From NCBI RefSeq assembly GCF_004309355.1, contig NZ_BJCC01000042.1:1-33521 (forward strand): DNA of 33,521 nt. Reading direction: 5' to 3'. The stretch comes from Enterococcus florum (GTDB lineage Bacteria > Bacillota > Bacilli > Lactobacillales > Enterococcaceae). The notes under the pieces are model-generated. The model made no database searches. It was not told the DNA's origin and was given only the letters and a program-made list of their open reading frames with translations. The position numbers and the translations under genes were made by a program. Shown one piece after another: positions 1 to 6,528 of this stretch. Position 1 is the first letter of the stretch, and each line of letters starts with the position of its first letter.

Positions 1-1
1 C

Positions 2-109
2 ACGATGATTCGTGACTACATGACATACTATAATACAGGTCGTTACCAACGAAAATTGCAGGTAATGACGCCAATGGAATTTCACAATCACTACTACAAA
101 GCTGCGTAG
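2..109 (+). CDS. IS3-family transposase, C-terminal fragment (5' end outside window)
   Basis: The first 35 codons in frame 2 encode a peptide with YMTYYNTGRYQRKLQVMTP, followed by MEFHNHYYKAA and a TAG stop. The pattern 'Y..YYN..R.Q.KL..MTP.E.' is the standard C-terminus of IS3-family (IS150-group) DDE integrase-type transposases, after the last catalytic glutamate. Nothing can be said about whether the full gene is intact. The stop codon is followed within 25 bp by a hairpin and then by the presumed terminal inverted repeat. Confidence 0.8.
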   Translation, partial: TMIRDYMTYYNTGRYQRKLQVMTPMEFHNHYYKAA

Positions 110-124
110 ATCACCAGACACATC

Positions 125-157
125 AAAAAAAACTACCCATCTAATCGGATGAGTAGT
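125..157 (-). terminator. Hairpin with T-run, likely terminator of the kinase operon
   Basis: ACTAC-C-CATC pairs with GATG-A-GTAGT (one internal mismatch) around a 6-nt loop (142-147). On the minus strand the stem is followed by eight T residues (125-132), the layout of an intrinsic terminator for transcripts coming from the histidine kinase gene. The site lies inside the IS end, so the IS may be supplying the terminator. Confidence 0.5.
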
Positions 158-226
158 CCACAAAATTTTTATATTATTTCATTGTCCTATTGACGGGGTG
201 CGCACCAAAATCTACAGTCTCTCTAT

Positions 227-1522
227 CTACTCTTTTTTCAGCATCAAATGAAGAACAAACTCAGTTTCTTCGTTCACCTTACTCGCTACAGAAATGTCTC
301 CGCCGATTTGTTCAATAATATTCTGTGCGATTGATAATCCTAAGCCGTAGCTGTCGTTATAGGTTTGCCGAACATCATTGGAACGATAAAAACGATCAAA
401 AACTCTTGGCAGGTCTTCTTCAGGAATTCCTGCACCAGTATTTTTAAAGCGAATGATCGTTTCTTTACCCGCTTCCTCCATGCTGACTTCAAGGCTTCCC
501 TGCTCATTGGTATACTTGTAGGCATTATCAACGAAAATTTCAAACAATTGCATTAGCAAAATCTCATCGGTTTTAGCAGTAATCTTGATTAACTCTCGTT
601 TTACCGTCAGTTGTTTTGAAGCAAATTTTTCTTGATAATTATCAAGTGTTTCGTCTAAAAGCTTATCTACCCGAACCTTAGTAAAGTTTAGTGGTTCGAA
701 GATGTTATCGGTTTTTGCCATCGTCAATAGTTTGTTTACCAGACCATTCATTCGATCGGTTCCTCGGGAAATGTTATCCAGCCATTTGATTTGTTCTTCG
801 ATGGTGTCCTCTTTGCTGGAATATAGAACACCAAGATTCGTTGAAATGATACTTAGCGGAGTTTTCAACTCGTGAGAAGCATTGGCGATAAACTGTTTCT
901 GGGTCTGCCAAGCTTCTTCCAGCGGCTTCATGGCTCGATTGGTAAAGTAAATAACTACCAGATAGAAAAAGACCAACAACCCTAGTCCAACCACCACTAA
1001 GGTTAATGCTAAGTTTTTTAGACTTTTTTTTGCGTCCGTCACATCCAGAAAACGCATCAAGTAGGTTTCGTCATTTTCTCCGATATTTTTATCCCCTTCT
1101 TCATAATCCAGGCTGGCAATTGCCGGAGCTACCACATACTGCCATTCACGATTGCCGATTTTGGTTACTCCGCCTGCTTGATTTTTCCAAGCGATTTGAG
1201 CTGCCTTGTTATAATCCTTTTTCGACAGCTTCAGGGCCGAATCAATCATAATGGGTTTCCCGTCTTTATCCACCAGCATGTTAAAGTAAACACCGCCTCC
1301 AGGAACAATTCGACTGATTTGAAACGCTTCCTCTTCAGAATCATCAAACTGAACCTTTCCGCCAGTAATCTTCAGCTCTTCGGCTTGATTCAGCTTGTCG
1401 GAATTATCGGACTGAACTTTTAAATAGCTGGTAAGAAAAATCACAACAAAAGCAATCACTAGGATCATCGCCACAAAACCGGTGGTCATCTCTATTAAGC
1501 GGCTTCTAAATTGTTTAATCAC
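227..1522 (-). CDS. Two-component sensor histidine kinase (EnvZ/PhoR-like class)
   Basis: A 431-residue membrane kinase. A first membrane segment (about 13-34) and a second (about 171-194) flank an extracytoplasmic sensor region of roughly 135 residues. The phospho-acceptor box FIANASHELKTPLS puts the histidine at residue 217. A HATPase domain follows, with an N box (DNAYKYT), G1 (GAGIPEEDLPRVFDRFYR) and G2 (GYGLGLSIAQNI). The gene overlaps the end of the response-regulator gene by 8 bp, so the two are translationally linked and form one operon. The ligand is unknown. The divergent Asp-box surface protein is a natural candidate target. No retained subfamily feature lets me give a symbol. Confidence 0.93.
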   Translation of the reverse strand: MIKQFRSRLIEMTTGFVAMILVIAFVVIFLTSYLKVQSDNSDKLNQAEELKITGGKVQFDDSEEEAFQISRIVPGGGVYFNMLVDKDGKPIMIDSALKLSKKDYNKAAQIAWKNQAGGVTKIGNREWQYVVAPAIASLDYEEGDKNIGENDETYLMRFLDVTDAKKSLKNLALTLVVVGLGLLVFFYLVVIYFTNRAMKPLEEAWQTQKQFIANASHELKTPLSIISTNLGVLYSSKEDTIEEQIKWLDNISRGTDRMNGLVNKLLTMAKTDNIFEPLNFTKVRVDKLLDETLDNYQEKFASKQLTVKRELIKITAKTDEILLMQLFEIFVDNAYKYTNEQGSLEVSMEEAGKETIIRFKNTGAGIPEEDLPRVFDRFYRSNDVRQTYNDSYGLGLSIAQNIIEQIGGDISVASKVNEETEFVLHLMLKKE

Positions 1523-2210
1523 TGTGTCTGCCCTCCGAAAACTTCAACAGATAACCCAAATTGCGAATTACTTTGATTTGGGTACAGCTTTCTGCCTGCT
1601 TCATCTTTCTTCTTAACAATGAAATGTGCATCTCCACATGATTGTATTCGGCATCGGAATCATAGCCCCAAACCTTTTCGATAATTCGATCCTTAGAAGA
1701 AAGCTGCGGATAATTGTTCATTAGAAGCTCCAAAATATTAGCCTCTTTTCTGGTTAAATTCACCTCTTGCTTTTCAGTAATCAAACGCAATGTATACGGA
1801 TTCAGCTCGAAATCACCCAAGGCAAGAACGCCGCCTTCCTTGTATTCGCTTTTCTTGCGGCGCCATAAGGCTTTCAATCGAGCCAAAAGCTCTTGATAAT
1901 GAAACGGTTTGCTTAGATAGTCATCCGCTCCAAGCTCCAAGCCTTCCACTTTATCCTCCAGCTCCCCTTTGGCCGTCAGCATCAGAATCGGGGTATCGAT
2001 CCCCGCTTCCCGAGCCTCCTTTAAGATGGTTAAGCCATCCTTCTTCGGCAGCATAATATCTAAAACAGCCAGATCATATATTCCAGAAACTAAACAATCC
2101 AGTCCATACTCGCCTTCTTCGGCTATATCGACAGAATATCCATTTTTTTTAAGAATTTGAGCGGTTGCTTCCGCCAGCATATTTTCATCTTCTACTAAAA
2201 GAAGTTTCAT
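1515..2210 (-). CDS. OmpR/PhoB-family response regulator
   Basis: A 231-residue regulator. The N-terminal receiver domain (about 1-115) has the acidic pocket VEDE, the phospho-acceptor aspartate at residue 51 (AVLDIMLP), the threonine/alanine switch (MLTAK) and the lysine of LSKPF. The C-terminal winged helix (about 130-225) has the usual LTRKEANILELL start and NHVEMHISLLRRKM recognition region. It is the first gene of the operon and partner of the histidine kinase that overlaps its 3' end. OmpR-type regulators bind direct repeats about 10-11 bp apart, and such a pair lies in the divergent intergenic region at 2317-2335. Confidence 0.95.
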   Translation of the reverse strand: MKLLLVEDENMLAEATAQILKKNGYSVDIAEEGEYGLDCLVSGIYDLAVLDIMLPKKDGLTILKEAREAGIDTPILMLTAKGELEDKVEGLELGADDYLSKPFHYQELLARLKALWRRKKSEYKEGGVLALGDFELNPYTLRLITEKQEVNLTRKEANILELLMNNYPQLSSKDRIIEKVWGYDSDAEYNHVEMHISLLRRKMKQAESCTQIKVIRNLGYLLKFSEGRHSD

Positions 2211-2242
2211 CCTATTTTCCCCTTTATTTTTTCTTTCTACTT

Positions 2243-2248
2243 ATTATA
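2243..2248 (-). promoter_or_regulatory. -10 element for the two-component operon
   Basis: The minus strand reads TATAAT here, 33 bp upstream of the response-regulator ATG. No good -35 is visible at 16-18 bp, so the promoter may be weak or activator-dependent. Confidence 0.45.
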
Positions 2249-2316
2249 ACGTACCAAGCTAAAATGAATCTTGAATAACAGGAAAGGACCCACCTCCAGC
2301 TTTTTCATATGATTAT

Positions 2317-2356
2317 AGGTTCGCTAAAGGTTCGCCCCTTATAGTCAGGATATAAA
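2317..2356 (+). promoter_or_regulatory. Promoter of the Asp-box gene with 11-bp-spaced direct repeats
   Basis: Two exact AGGTTCGC octamers start at 2317 and 2328, one per 11 bp. The second sits where a -35 box would be, 15 bp before a TATAAA -10 (2351-2356). The Asp-box gene begins at 2379, after a GAGG ribosome site. Direct repeats one helical turn apart, overlapping a poor -35, are the classic binding layout of an OmpR/PhoB-family activator. The inference is that the neighbouring response regulator activates the gene. Confidence 0.6.
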
Positions 2357-2378
2357 CTACAGAAATGAGGTCGTTACT

Positions 2379-3350
2379 ATGAACAAGAAGAACCCCAAGT
2401 TTTCATCAAAAGAACACCCTAGTAAACGCTGGAACAGTATTCTGGGAAATATTCCCTTTAGTGTTCGGGTAGTAATCCTAACCGTTTTGATCGGTTTGTC
2501 GCTGGTTTCCTACAATATTGGAAAGGCCGTTACCGGAGCAAAAGCAGAAGCTAACTTGCATGCTTCAACTGAAAAACAGGAGGTAAGCTCTGAAGACGTC
2601 AAGGTTCGCAGAAACAATGGAAAATGGGAATTTTCATCAGATGAGGGCATTTCCTGGACCCGAACACCGCCAAAAGATATTTATGAGGATAAGGACGGAC
2701 GGCTGCGCTACAAAAATTCTCTATCCAAAACCATCAATAATAACTCTGAAGACGACATCTTCAAATTCCCATTCGATGATCAAAACGGCAAAGGCATCGT
2801 CATGAAGCGGGAAGACGACAAATGGAAATTCTCTTCAGATGGCGGCAAAACCTGGTCAGAGGAAGTTCCTGAAGGTGTAGAGGTCGATAAGAATGGGAAA
2901 TTGACTTGGCAAAGTGAAGACGGCAATAAACTATCTGAATTTGATCCTAAAGAAAACAGCTGGAAATATTCCGAGGACGGTGGCAAAACCTGGTCCGATC
3001 CATTAAAGGATGTCGAAGATTGGCTAAAAAACGGTTTCACTGTTCCAGTTGAAGGCGGCGTCTCTATGAAATTCCAAGATGGTAAAATCCTTTACTCCAC
3101 GGATGGTGGCAAGACCTGGTCAGAAGAAGTTCCTGAAGGCTTCTCAGATCAAGTGAAATCCGTGATCACGAAGCAAGCTGAAGATGGCAAAACCCTCTAC
3201 TCAACGGACGGCGGCAAAACCTGGTCGGAAGAAAAACCTGAAGGCTTCGAAATTCCCAACATCGATGACATTTTAGAGTCGATTCCAGATGAACTATTGC
3301 CAAAAGAAGACAAGGACGGTCTAGGTGAAGGCCAAGCAACCTCCGTCTAA
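2379..3350 (+). CDS. Membrane-anchored protein with five Asp-box (BNR-like) repeats
   Basis: A 323-residue protein I do not recognise by name. A basic N-terminus (1-29) precedes one hydrophobic segment (about 30-47), so it is probably membrane-anchored with the rest outside. The body contains five S-x-D-x-G-x-x-W Asp boxes, with the tryptophan at about 93, 159, 205, 247 and 282. The last repeats are nearly identical (YSTDGGKTWSEE, then VPEG or KPEG). Asp boxes occur in beta-propeller sialidases and other secreted proteins, but here they stand almost alone and no catalytic residues are visible. The repeats alternate with acidic linkers, and the tail (290-323) is acidic. No LPxTG motif is present. 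It is divergently transcribed from the two-component operon, with likely operator repeats between them. Confidence 0.85.
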   Translation: MNKKNPKFSSKEHPSKRWNSILGNIPFSVRVVILTVLIGLSLVSYNIGKAVTGAKAEANLHASTEKQEVSSEDVKVRRNNGKWEFSSDEGISWTRTPPKDIYEDKDGRLRYKNSLSKTINNNSEDDIFKFPFDDQNGKGIVMKREDDKWKFSSDGGKTWSEEVPEGVEVDKNGKLTWQSEDGNKLSEFDPKENSWKYSEDGGKTWSDPLKDVEDWLKNGFTVPVEGGVSMKFQDGKILYSTDGGKTWSEEVPEGFSDQVKSVITKQAEDGKTLYSTDGGKTWSEEKPEGFEIPNIDDILESIPDELLPKEDKDGLGEGQATSV

Positions 3351-3446
3351 CCAAAGAAACACCATTTGTCATCCGATGATTCATTAAGTTTCTCCAAAAG
3401 CAACAGACTACAAACCATCATCGAATACTAATGCTGATATAAATTG

Positions 3447-3489
3447 ACCTTCAATTCTAAGGCTGCAGGCTTAGAATCGAAGGTTTTTT
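3447..3489 (+). terminator. Rho-independent terminator of the Asp-box gene
   Basis: ACCTTC-A-ATTCTAAG pairs with CTTAGAAT-C-GAAGGT around a GC-rich loop, followed by TTTTTT. It is a strong stem about 97 bp after the stop codon. Confidence 0.9.
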
Positions 3490-3520
3490 GGTGGATGCCC
3501 TAACTTTTTTAACCATGTAT

Positions 3521-4207
3521 CTATTCAGCCTTCATAATCGACAAATAACTATTCTCCGATTTAAGAAACGCATAATCCGTTTGGCAAACAGCCACTGTAT
3601 ATCGTTCTCCTAATTCCTCCATTAATCGCTGAAAAAATTCTGGCCTTGTGCCATCCAAATCTACTAAAGGAGAGACTCTTACCTCCTGGCAAATACGAAT
3701 CATTTCCTCCAAGGTTTCTAGATGAAAGGAACAACCTAACCCAGGATAGAGAAAAAGAAAATGAGAGCACAGGCCTAGATCAAAGTGATTCTCTGCAAAA
3801 GGTGTCTGATAAGGAAATTCATGGATGAGGTATCTTTTTTCACGCTTGCCCTGGTCATAATCTTGCAGAAACGTTTCCATCGCACCCATACGAATACTTT
3901 CTAGTTCCGTAATATCTTTAATCTCGTGCCAATTGTAGTTCTCTGCATTTCTTCTCGTTTGCTCCAGCACGATTTCCTTTGTTTCGTTGATTCTTCCTTT
4001 GATTTCGGCAGTTGAAAATTGGTAGACGATATCCAGCGAAGTCACATCATACCCAGCTGTTTTTGCTTCTGCATTAAAACTAGCCGGACCATCCGCAAAG
4101 CTAACGATTTTTTTATTCAGATCTGCTGTAGTCAAATTAAACATTTGTGCGTACTCTTTAAGGCTTCTCCCCCATGGAACTACATCGTTTAAGTGAAATG
4201 CCGTCAG
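3521..4207 (-). CDS. SAM-dependent methyltransferase-like protein, apparent CTG start
   Basis: The first ATG (4144) would give 207 residues, but the frame is open upstream and encodes LTAFHLNDVVPWGRSLKEYA before it. 'N.VVPWGRS..EY..MF.L' is, from memory, the normal N-terminus of this family. The only suitable start there is CTG at 4205-4207, preceded at 7 nt by a perfect GGAGG (4215-4219). This gives 228 residues. A Rossmann-like glycine loop is reduced to FADGPASFNAEA, followed by VTSLDIVY (strand-2 acidic residue) and FDLGLCSHFLFLYP (motif IV). The substrate is unknown. It lies 22 bp after the saccharopine-dehydrogenase-like gene and is probably co-transcribed with it. A true CTG start or a point mutation of ATG are both possible. 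Confidence 0.75.
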   Translation of the reverse strand: MTAFHLNDVVPWGRSLKEYAQMFNLTTADLNKKIVSFADGPASFNAEAKTAGYDVTSLDIVYQFSTAEIKGRINETKEIVLEQTRRNAENYNWHEIKDITELESIRMGAMETFLQDYDQGKREKRYLIHEFPYQTPFAENHFDLGLCSHFLFLYPGLGCSFHLETLEEMIRICQEVRVSPLVDLDGTRPEFFQRLMEELGERYTVAVCQTDYAFLKSENSYLSIMKAE

Positions 4208-4229
4208 TCTATTTCCTCCATTTCAATAG

Positions 4230-5270
4230 TTACTCAACGTCGATTCCTCTTTCCAAGAACTTCAGTTTACCTAAACTTTCTAGTTGCAAAATCTCTTTAA
4301 ACGCTAGAATTTCAAACGGATAGCATACACCTGTTAAAGCTGGATTTTCTAAAATCTTTTTTACCAGCAATGCAGTTGTCCAAGCAGTAATCCCGTAGTC
4401 CGAGAACACTTCAATGACAAGCTTTCTTTCTGCCGGCTCATTGTTGATTGTTCCTTTCGCCTCAATAATCAGATAAGCCGTTTCATCCTTCGTCCCTTTA
4501 TCCATATCTATTTTGAATCGGCGCATTGCATGAATCAGCGGATCAATCAGGTGGCAATGAACAATGACTGACATGAAGCTATTAATGGGCTCGCTGTTCC
4601 AGCAAGTACGATAGGTTACTTCAGGAATTCCTAGCTTTTTTTGCAAAATCAACTGCTCATCATGATGGATTTTTCGCAGCTGGTACGGCTTATTCTCTAC
4701 GCAGACAGAATGTTTTTCCGAAAATCCAGGTCCGCCCGGTAATGGTTTGGCAATAATCCTCAACATATCCCGCATACCGGTTAAGCCTACATTCGCTTGT
4801 GTATTCTGCAGCAGATTGACTGCTGCATGATCCACCTGAGAAAACTCTGCGATTACTCGCTTTACTGCTATTCCAGACATACCGGGAAAGAAACCAGCCA
4901 TAACTATCGAAGCACTTGTCTTTTCAGGCAACTGCTGTTCTACTTTATTTGTGAATGTACTAAATGTAGTAATATCGATGCATGGAATATTATTTTGAGA
5001 ACAAAGCTTTTGGATTACTGGTTCCTCTTGCTTTACTGCCACCACCACACAAGCTGGTCCACTTTTGACTAATTGTTCAATACTAGATGCATTCTTGCTG
5101 TCGGCGTAAGCGGCACTAGCATTGGATAATTTTCTTGCTGTCTGTTCTCCTCGTTCTAGCTTGTAATCTCCAACAACAATGTGCTGCTTTGGCAGTAATT
5201 CAGACACTGCTTGACAGATTTTAAAACCCATACTGCCTGATGCACCGATAACCACGATAGAGCCCTTCAT
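4230..5270 (-). CDS. Saccharopine-dehydrogenase-like NAD(P)-dependent oxidoreductase
   Basis: A 346-residue protein starting with a Rossmann fold: VVIGASGSMGFKICQA at about 5-20, then VVGDYKLERGEQTARKL. It belongs to the saccharopine dehydrogenase NADP-binding group, in which many members are uncharacterised and are not lysine-pathway enzymes. The mid region (PGMSGIAVKRVIAEF, then PLPGGPGFSEKH) and the long C-terminal domain fit that group. The ribosome site is AGGTGAAGGA before ATG. It is the first gene of a pair with the downstream methyltransferase-like gene, which suggests successive modification of one small molecule. The substrate cannot be inferred. Confidence 0.7.
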   Translation of the reverse strand: MKGSIVVIGASGSMGFKICQAVSELLPKQHIVVGDYKLERGEQTARKLSNASAAYADSKNASSIEQLVKSGPACVVVAVKQEEPVIQKLCSQNNIPCIDITTFSTFTNKVEQQLPEKTSASIVMAGFFPGMSGIAVKRVIAEFSQVDHAAVNLLQNTQANVGLTGMRDMLRIIAKPLPGGPGFSEKHSVCVENKPYQLRKIHHDEQLILQKKLGIPEVTYRTCWNSEPINSFMSVIVHCHLIDPLIHAMRRFKIDMDKGTKDETAYLIIEAKGTINNEPAERKLVIEVFSDYGITAWTTALLVKKILENPALTGVCYPFEILAFKEILQLESLGKLKFLERGIDVE

Positions 5271-5334
5271 TCCTTCACCTCTTCATTTTATTTTAATCAT
5301 TATCCCATTTATCAGAATGCTGAAACAGAGGCTT

Positions 5335-5366
5335 AAGACCTAGACTTCTAATTCTAGTCTTTTTTA
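5335..5366 (+). terminator. Terminator-like hairpin without an obvious plus-strand gene
   Basis: AAGA-C-CTAGA pairs with TCTAG-TCTT, followed by a run of six T on the plus strand. No plus-strand gene ends here, so it may be a relic or may insulate the divergent promoter of the reductase gene. Confidence 0.35.
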
Positions 5367-5415
5367 CATATGGCGAAGAAACTTATCTATTTTAGCTAGA
5401 TGTTTGCTCTTCTAC

Positions 5416-5607
5416 TTAAACTTTAAAAGTAAAGATAGCCACCCAAAACCTTTTCTCAAGTTTTGGGTGGCTATTCTTCTCTAAAAAATGAAAATCAGGT
5501 GATCCTTCACGTACTTCGTGTGAACTCTTAGTTTTGGCTGTTCCGAAAACAGGTTCCGCATCACTTTTTCGTTGTTGGTAGATTGAAAAATGATTTGCCT
5601 CTTCCAT
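5416..5607 (-). pseudogene. Short transposase-like remnant
   Basis: The minus-strand frame begins with ATG and includes IYQQRKSDAEPVFG (about 5540-5590). That motif resembles the 'Y..RK.DVEPVFG.LK' block near the C-terminus of IS1182-type DDE transposases. The continuation after VFG does not match, and the frame then reads through the perfect hairpin at 5435-5474, so the 63-residue frame is not a functional gene. The assignment rests on one motif from memory. Confidence 0.35.
5435..5474 (-). terminator. Perfect 15-bp hairpin, probable terminator
   Basis: ATAGCCACCCAAAAC (5435-5449) and GTTTTGGGTGGCTAT (5460-5474) pair perfectly around a 10-nt loop. The minus strand continues with TCTTTACTTTT, which is T-rich but not a clean tract. 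It lies at the end of the short transposase-like frame. Confidence 0.5.
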
Positions 5608-5690
5608 CCGCTGTTTTGTTTTTTGTCTCTACGTATTCCCAGTTCAAATGCCACTTAGTTGGTTTAGAGAAAGACTCTTGGACTAACTTC

Positions 5691-6326
5691 TTACTGTTCC
5701 GGATAAAACAAATGCTGCATTCGCTGGAAGCTCAACTCGCTTCCTACAAAATAAATCGTGTTTCCAGCACACAATTTTGCATACGGCCCTGGTGAGACTA
5801 GCAGTTCCTCGGTTTGCTGGATCGCCACGATCGTTGCCCCTGTTTCATGCCAAATATTCAATTCATTGATCGTCGTATCTAAATGGGCTGCTTGATTCGT
5901 CAGCAGCAATTCAAAAGGGGTGAACGGCGCAAAGTTATGCGCACGCTTTGTTTGCGAAACCAATGTATCCAGCAATTGCGAAAAATTGTCCAGCTCGCGC
6001 TTTTGTTGTTCGACACTTTCTTGGATCTCTCGTTTGATCTCTTGGATCGATTGCACATCTTTGTATCTTTCCAGGTAAACCTGCGCCTTTTCTCTAGAAC
6101 GCACATACGCCCCGCTGCCGTGCCGCACCTCCATGATCCCCAGATCGACTAGCACATTGATCGCCTTTCGAGCAGTTTCAGGCGAGACATTGAAATTACT
6201 CGCCAATGTCGAACGGGCATGAATTTTCTGACCGACTGCATACTGTTTTCCAGCGATTCGTTCAGCGATTCCGATGGCTACCTGCTGATAACGGGGCAAA
6301 AATACCCGCTGTTTTTCCTTTTCCAT
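5691..6326 (-). CDS. GntR-family regulator with C-terminal RCK_C (TrkA_C) domain
   Basis: 211 residues from the ATG at 6326, which has AGAAGG 6 nt before it; a TTG 30 bp upstream is less likely. The N-terminal winged helix (about 5-75) has LASNFNVSPETARKAINVLVD and the wing GIMEVRHGSGAYV. A coiled segment (about 80-115) and a C-terminal RCK_C-type domain (about 125-205; TGATIVAIQQTEELLVSPGP) follow. This domain pair is the one found in BusR, the c-di-AMP-responsive repressor of betaine uptake in lactic streptococci. That ligand is only an inference here. It is divergent from the NupC gene, so it probably controls nucleoside uptake. A 20-bp palindrome lies between them at 6472-6491. Confidence 0.85.
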   Translation of the reverse strand: MEKEKQRVFLPRYQQVAIGIAERIAGKQYAVGQKIHARSTLASNFNVSPETARKAINVLVDLGIMEVRHGSGAYVRSREKAQVYLERYKDVQSIQEIKREIQESVEQQKRELDNFSQLLDTLVSQTKRAHNFAPFTPFELLLTNQAAHLDTTINELNIWHETGATIVAIQQTEELLVSPGPYAKLCAGNTIYFVGSELSFQRMQHLFYPEQ

Positions 6327-6471
6327 GGTCGTCCTTCTTACTTGCTGTTTTTTCAAAGCATAGCATATTACGGACTGCTTTGCCCACTAAAAATAGATCG
6401 TCTGATTAACTTGTTAGTGTTTTCCTGCTAAGAAGTTTTTAAAATAGCCCGGTTGGGAAAGGCTGATCCTC

Positions 6472-6491
6472 GCTTTTTTGATCAAAAAAGC
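6472..6491. promoter_or_regulatory. 20-bp perfect palindrome, candidate operator
   Basis: GCTTTTTTGATCAAAAAAGC is a perfect palindrome 38 bp before the NupC start codon, in the region divergent from the GntR/RCK_C gene. Dimeric GntR regulators bind palindromes, so this is a plausible operator. It could also form a hairpin in the leader. Confidence 0.45.
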
Positions 6492-6528
6492 ATACGCTGA
6501 TTCAGGATTTTTTTAGGGAGGGATTTTT

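Larger units (their letters stand above)
1..207 (+). mobile_element. Right end of an IS3-family insertion sequence (truncated by window)
   Basis: The segment holds the last codons of a transposase, a short hairpin and a terminal sequence TGACGGGGTGCGCACCA ending in CA near position 207, as expected for the TG...CA ends of IS3-family elements. The left end, most of the transposase and any target duplication lie outside the window, so the exact boundary is an inference. The element sits next to the 3' end of the histidine kinase gene without breaking it. Confidence 0.6.
5271..5690. other. Non-coding stretch with two hairpins and a transposase scrap
   Basis: About 420 bp between the reductase start and the GntR gene end. 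It holds a plus-strand terminator-like hairpin (5335-5366), a 15-bp perfect stem (5435-5474) and a short reading frame resembling a transposase C-terminus (5540-5607). Nothing else in it looks coding. It also holds the upstream region of the reductase gene, where no clear promoter stands out (GATAAT on the minus strand at 5299-5304 lacks a good -35). Confidence 0.6.
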
